From Neobacillus ginsengisoli (GTDB lineage: Bacteria > Bacillota > Bacilli > Bacillales_B > DSM-18226), in assembly GCF_030813055.1 (NCBI RefSeq), contig NZ_JAUSTW010000004.1, forward strand, positions 186,001 through 250,000: a DNA stretch of 64,000 nucleotides, written 5' to 3'. The notes beneath the pieces are model-generated. The model did no database searches. It saw nothing but the letters and a program-made list of their open reading frames with translations, and was not told the origin of the DNA. The position numbers and the translations under genes are program-made. Position 1 is the first letter of the stretch, and every line of letters begins with the position of its first letter. Positions 63,822-64,000 of this stretch are shown here, one piece after another.

Positions 63822-64000
63822 TTAACCCCTTCCAGTAATCGCAATCGATAATTGTTGAAATTCACTGTTCAGCTGCTGCGTTAGTGTATAGTACCACAAA
63901 GCATTATTTGACATGCTGGTCATCTCTTGATCGACATCAACATTGTTTCCGTTGTTTTGCATAACAGTTTCCGTATTTTCCATGGTTTGTGCAGTGGGTA
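63822..64000 (-). CDS. flgB: FlgB, rod protein (5' end missing)
   Basis: The last 59 codons of a frame entering from the right edge: NNGNNVDVDQEMTSMSNN, LWYYTLTQQLNSEF, ending IAITGRG. This is the FlgB C-terminus (EMxxMxxNxLxYxxxxQxL). The operon promoter lies outside the window. Confidence 0.93.
   Translation of the reverse strand, partial: PTAQTMENTETVMQNNGNNVDVDQEMTSMSNNALWYYTLTQQLNSEFQQLSIAITGRG

Noticed and set aside
1..64000. CRISPR array, tRNA or rRNA genes, prophage or integrase.
   Set aside because: No regular direct repeats with spacers, no tRNA-like or rRNA-like stretches, and no phage-type genes seen on either strand.

Overview
The window looks like a chromosomal segment of a low-GC, spore-forming, flagellated member of the Bacillaceae. 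The pointers are a split PurS/PurQ/PurL FGAM synthetase, CsoR-type copper control, a flagellar operon ending in sigD, a spore-coat transglutaminase (Tgl), a SteT exchanger and a LysM-3D wall protein. Genus cannot be fixed from sequence reading alone. I saw no rRNA, tRNA, CRISPR array or intact transposase.

Layout. 1-4.3 kb (minus): head of an ethanolamine-utilisation (eut) microcompartment operon, eutS-eutP-eutW-eutV-eutA, with eutA running off the left edge. EutV is an ANTAR antiterminator. Three leaders (before eutS, eutW and eutA) each carry a hexaloop hairpin with A1/G4 that overlaps an intrinsic terminator, so regulator and targets sit together. 4.4-9.6 kb: single genes (serine hydrolase, LysE exporter, metallophosphoesterase, LysM-3D protein, SRPBCC protein, cold-shock protein, glutaredoxin). 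9.7-19.4 kb: a rearranged purine cluster, purK-C-S-Q-L-M-N-D on minus with purF divergent on plus; purE, purB and purH are absent. 19.6-31.8 kb: accessory-looking region with transporters, an MBL hydrolase, an ArgH-family lyase, a decayed CgeB/glycosyltransferase relic, tgl, a GIY-YIG protein, a monoglyceride-lipase-like hydrolase, an EamA transporter, SteT, TerD, a MOSC protein and a frameshifted YqcI/YcgG gene. Five of six copies of a dispersed palindromic repeat lie here.

31.9-42.2 kb: an NPP-type phosphodiesterase with an UMF1-type MFS transporter, a secreted PhoX-type phosphatase behind a phased PhoP-box candidate, csoR-copZ, Tag glycosylase, a TatD hydrolase, a 53-codon small gene and an S9 peptidase. 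42.5-48.1 kb (plus): a five-gene operon (RpiR regulator, M20 deacylase, amino-acid permease, GNAT acyltransferase, N-succinylamino-acid racemase/OSBS family) that fits the known N-succinyl route converting D- to L-amino acids. 48.1-64 kb (minus): a flagellar operon from flgB (cut at the right edge) through fliE-fliJ, ylxF, fliO-fliR, flhB, flhA, flhF, flhG, a small membrane protein and sigD. Compared with Bacillus subtilis it lacks the whole fliK-flgD-flgE-swrD-fliL-fliM-fliY-cheY block and the cheBAWCD block.

Start codons were chosen by ribosome-binding sites, and several lie inside the longest open frame. All functional assignments come from motif and family recognition by eye; no database search was run.
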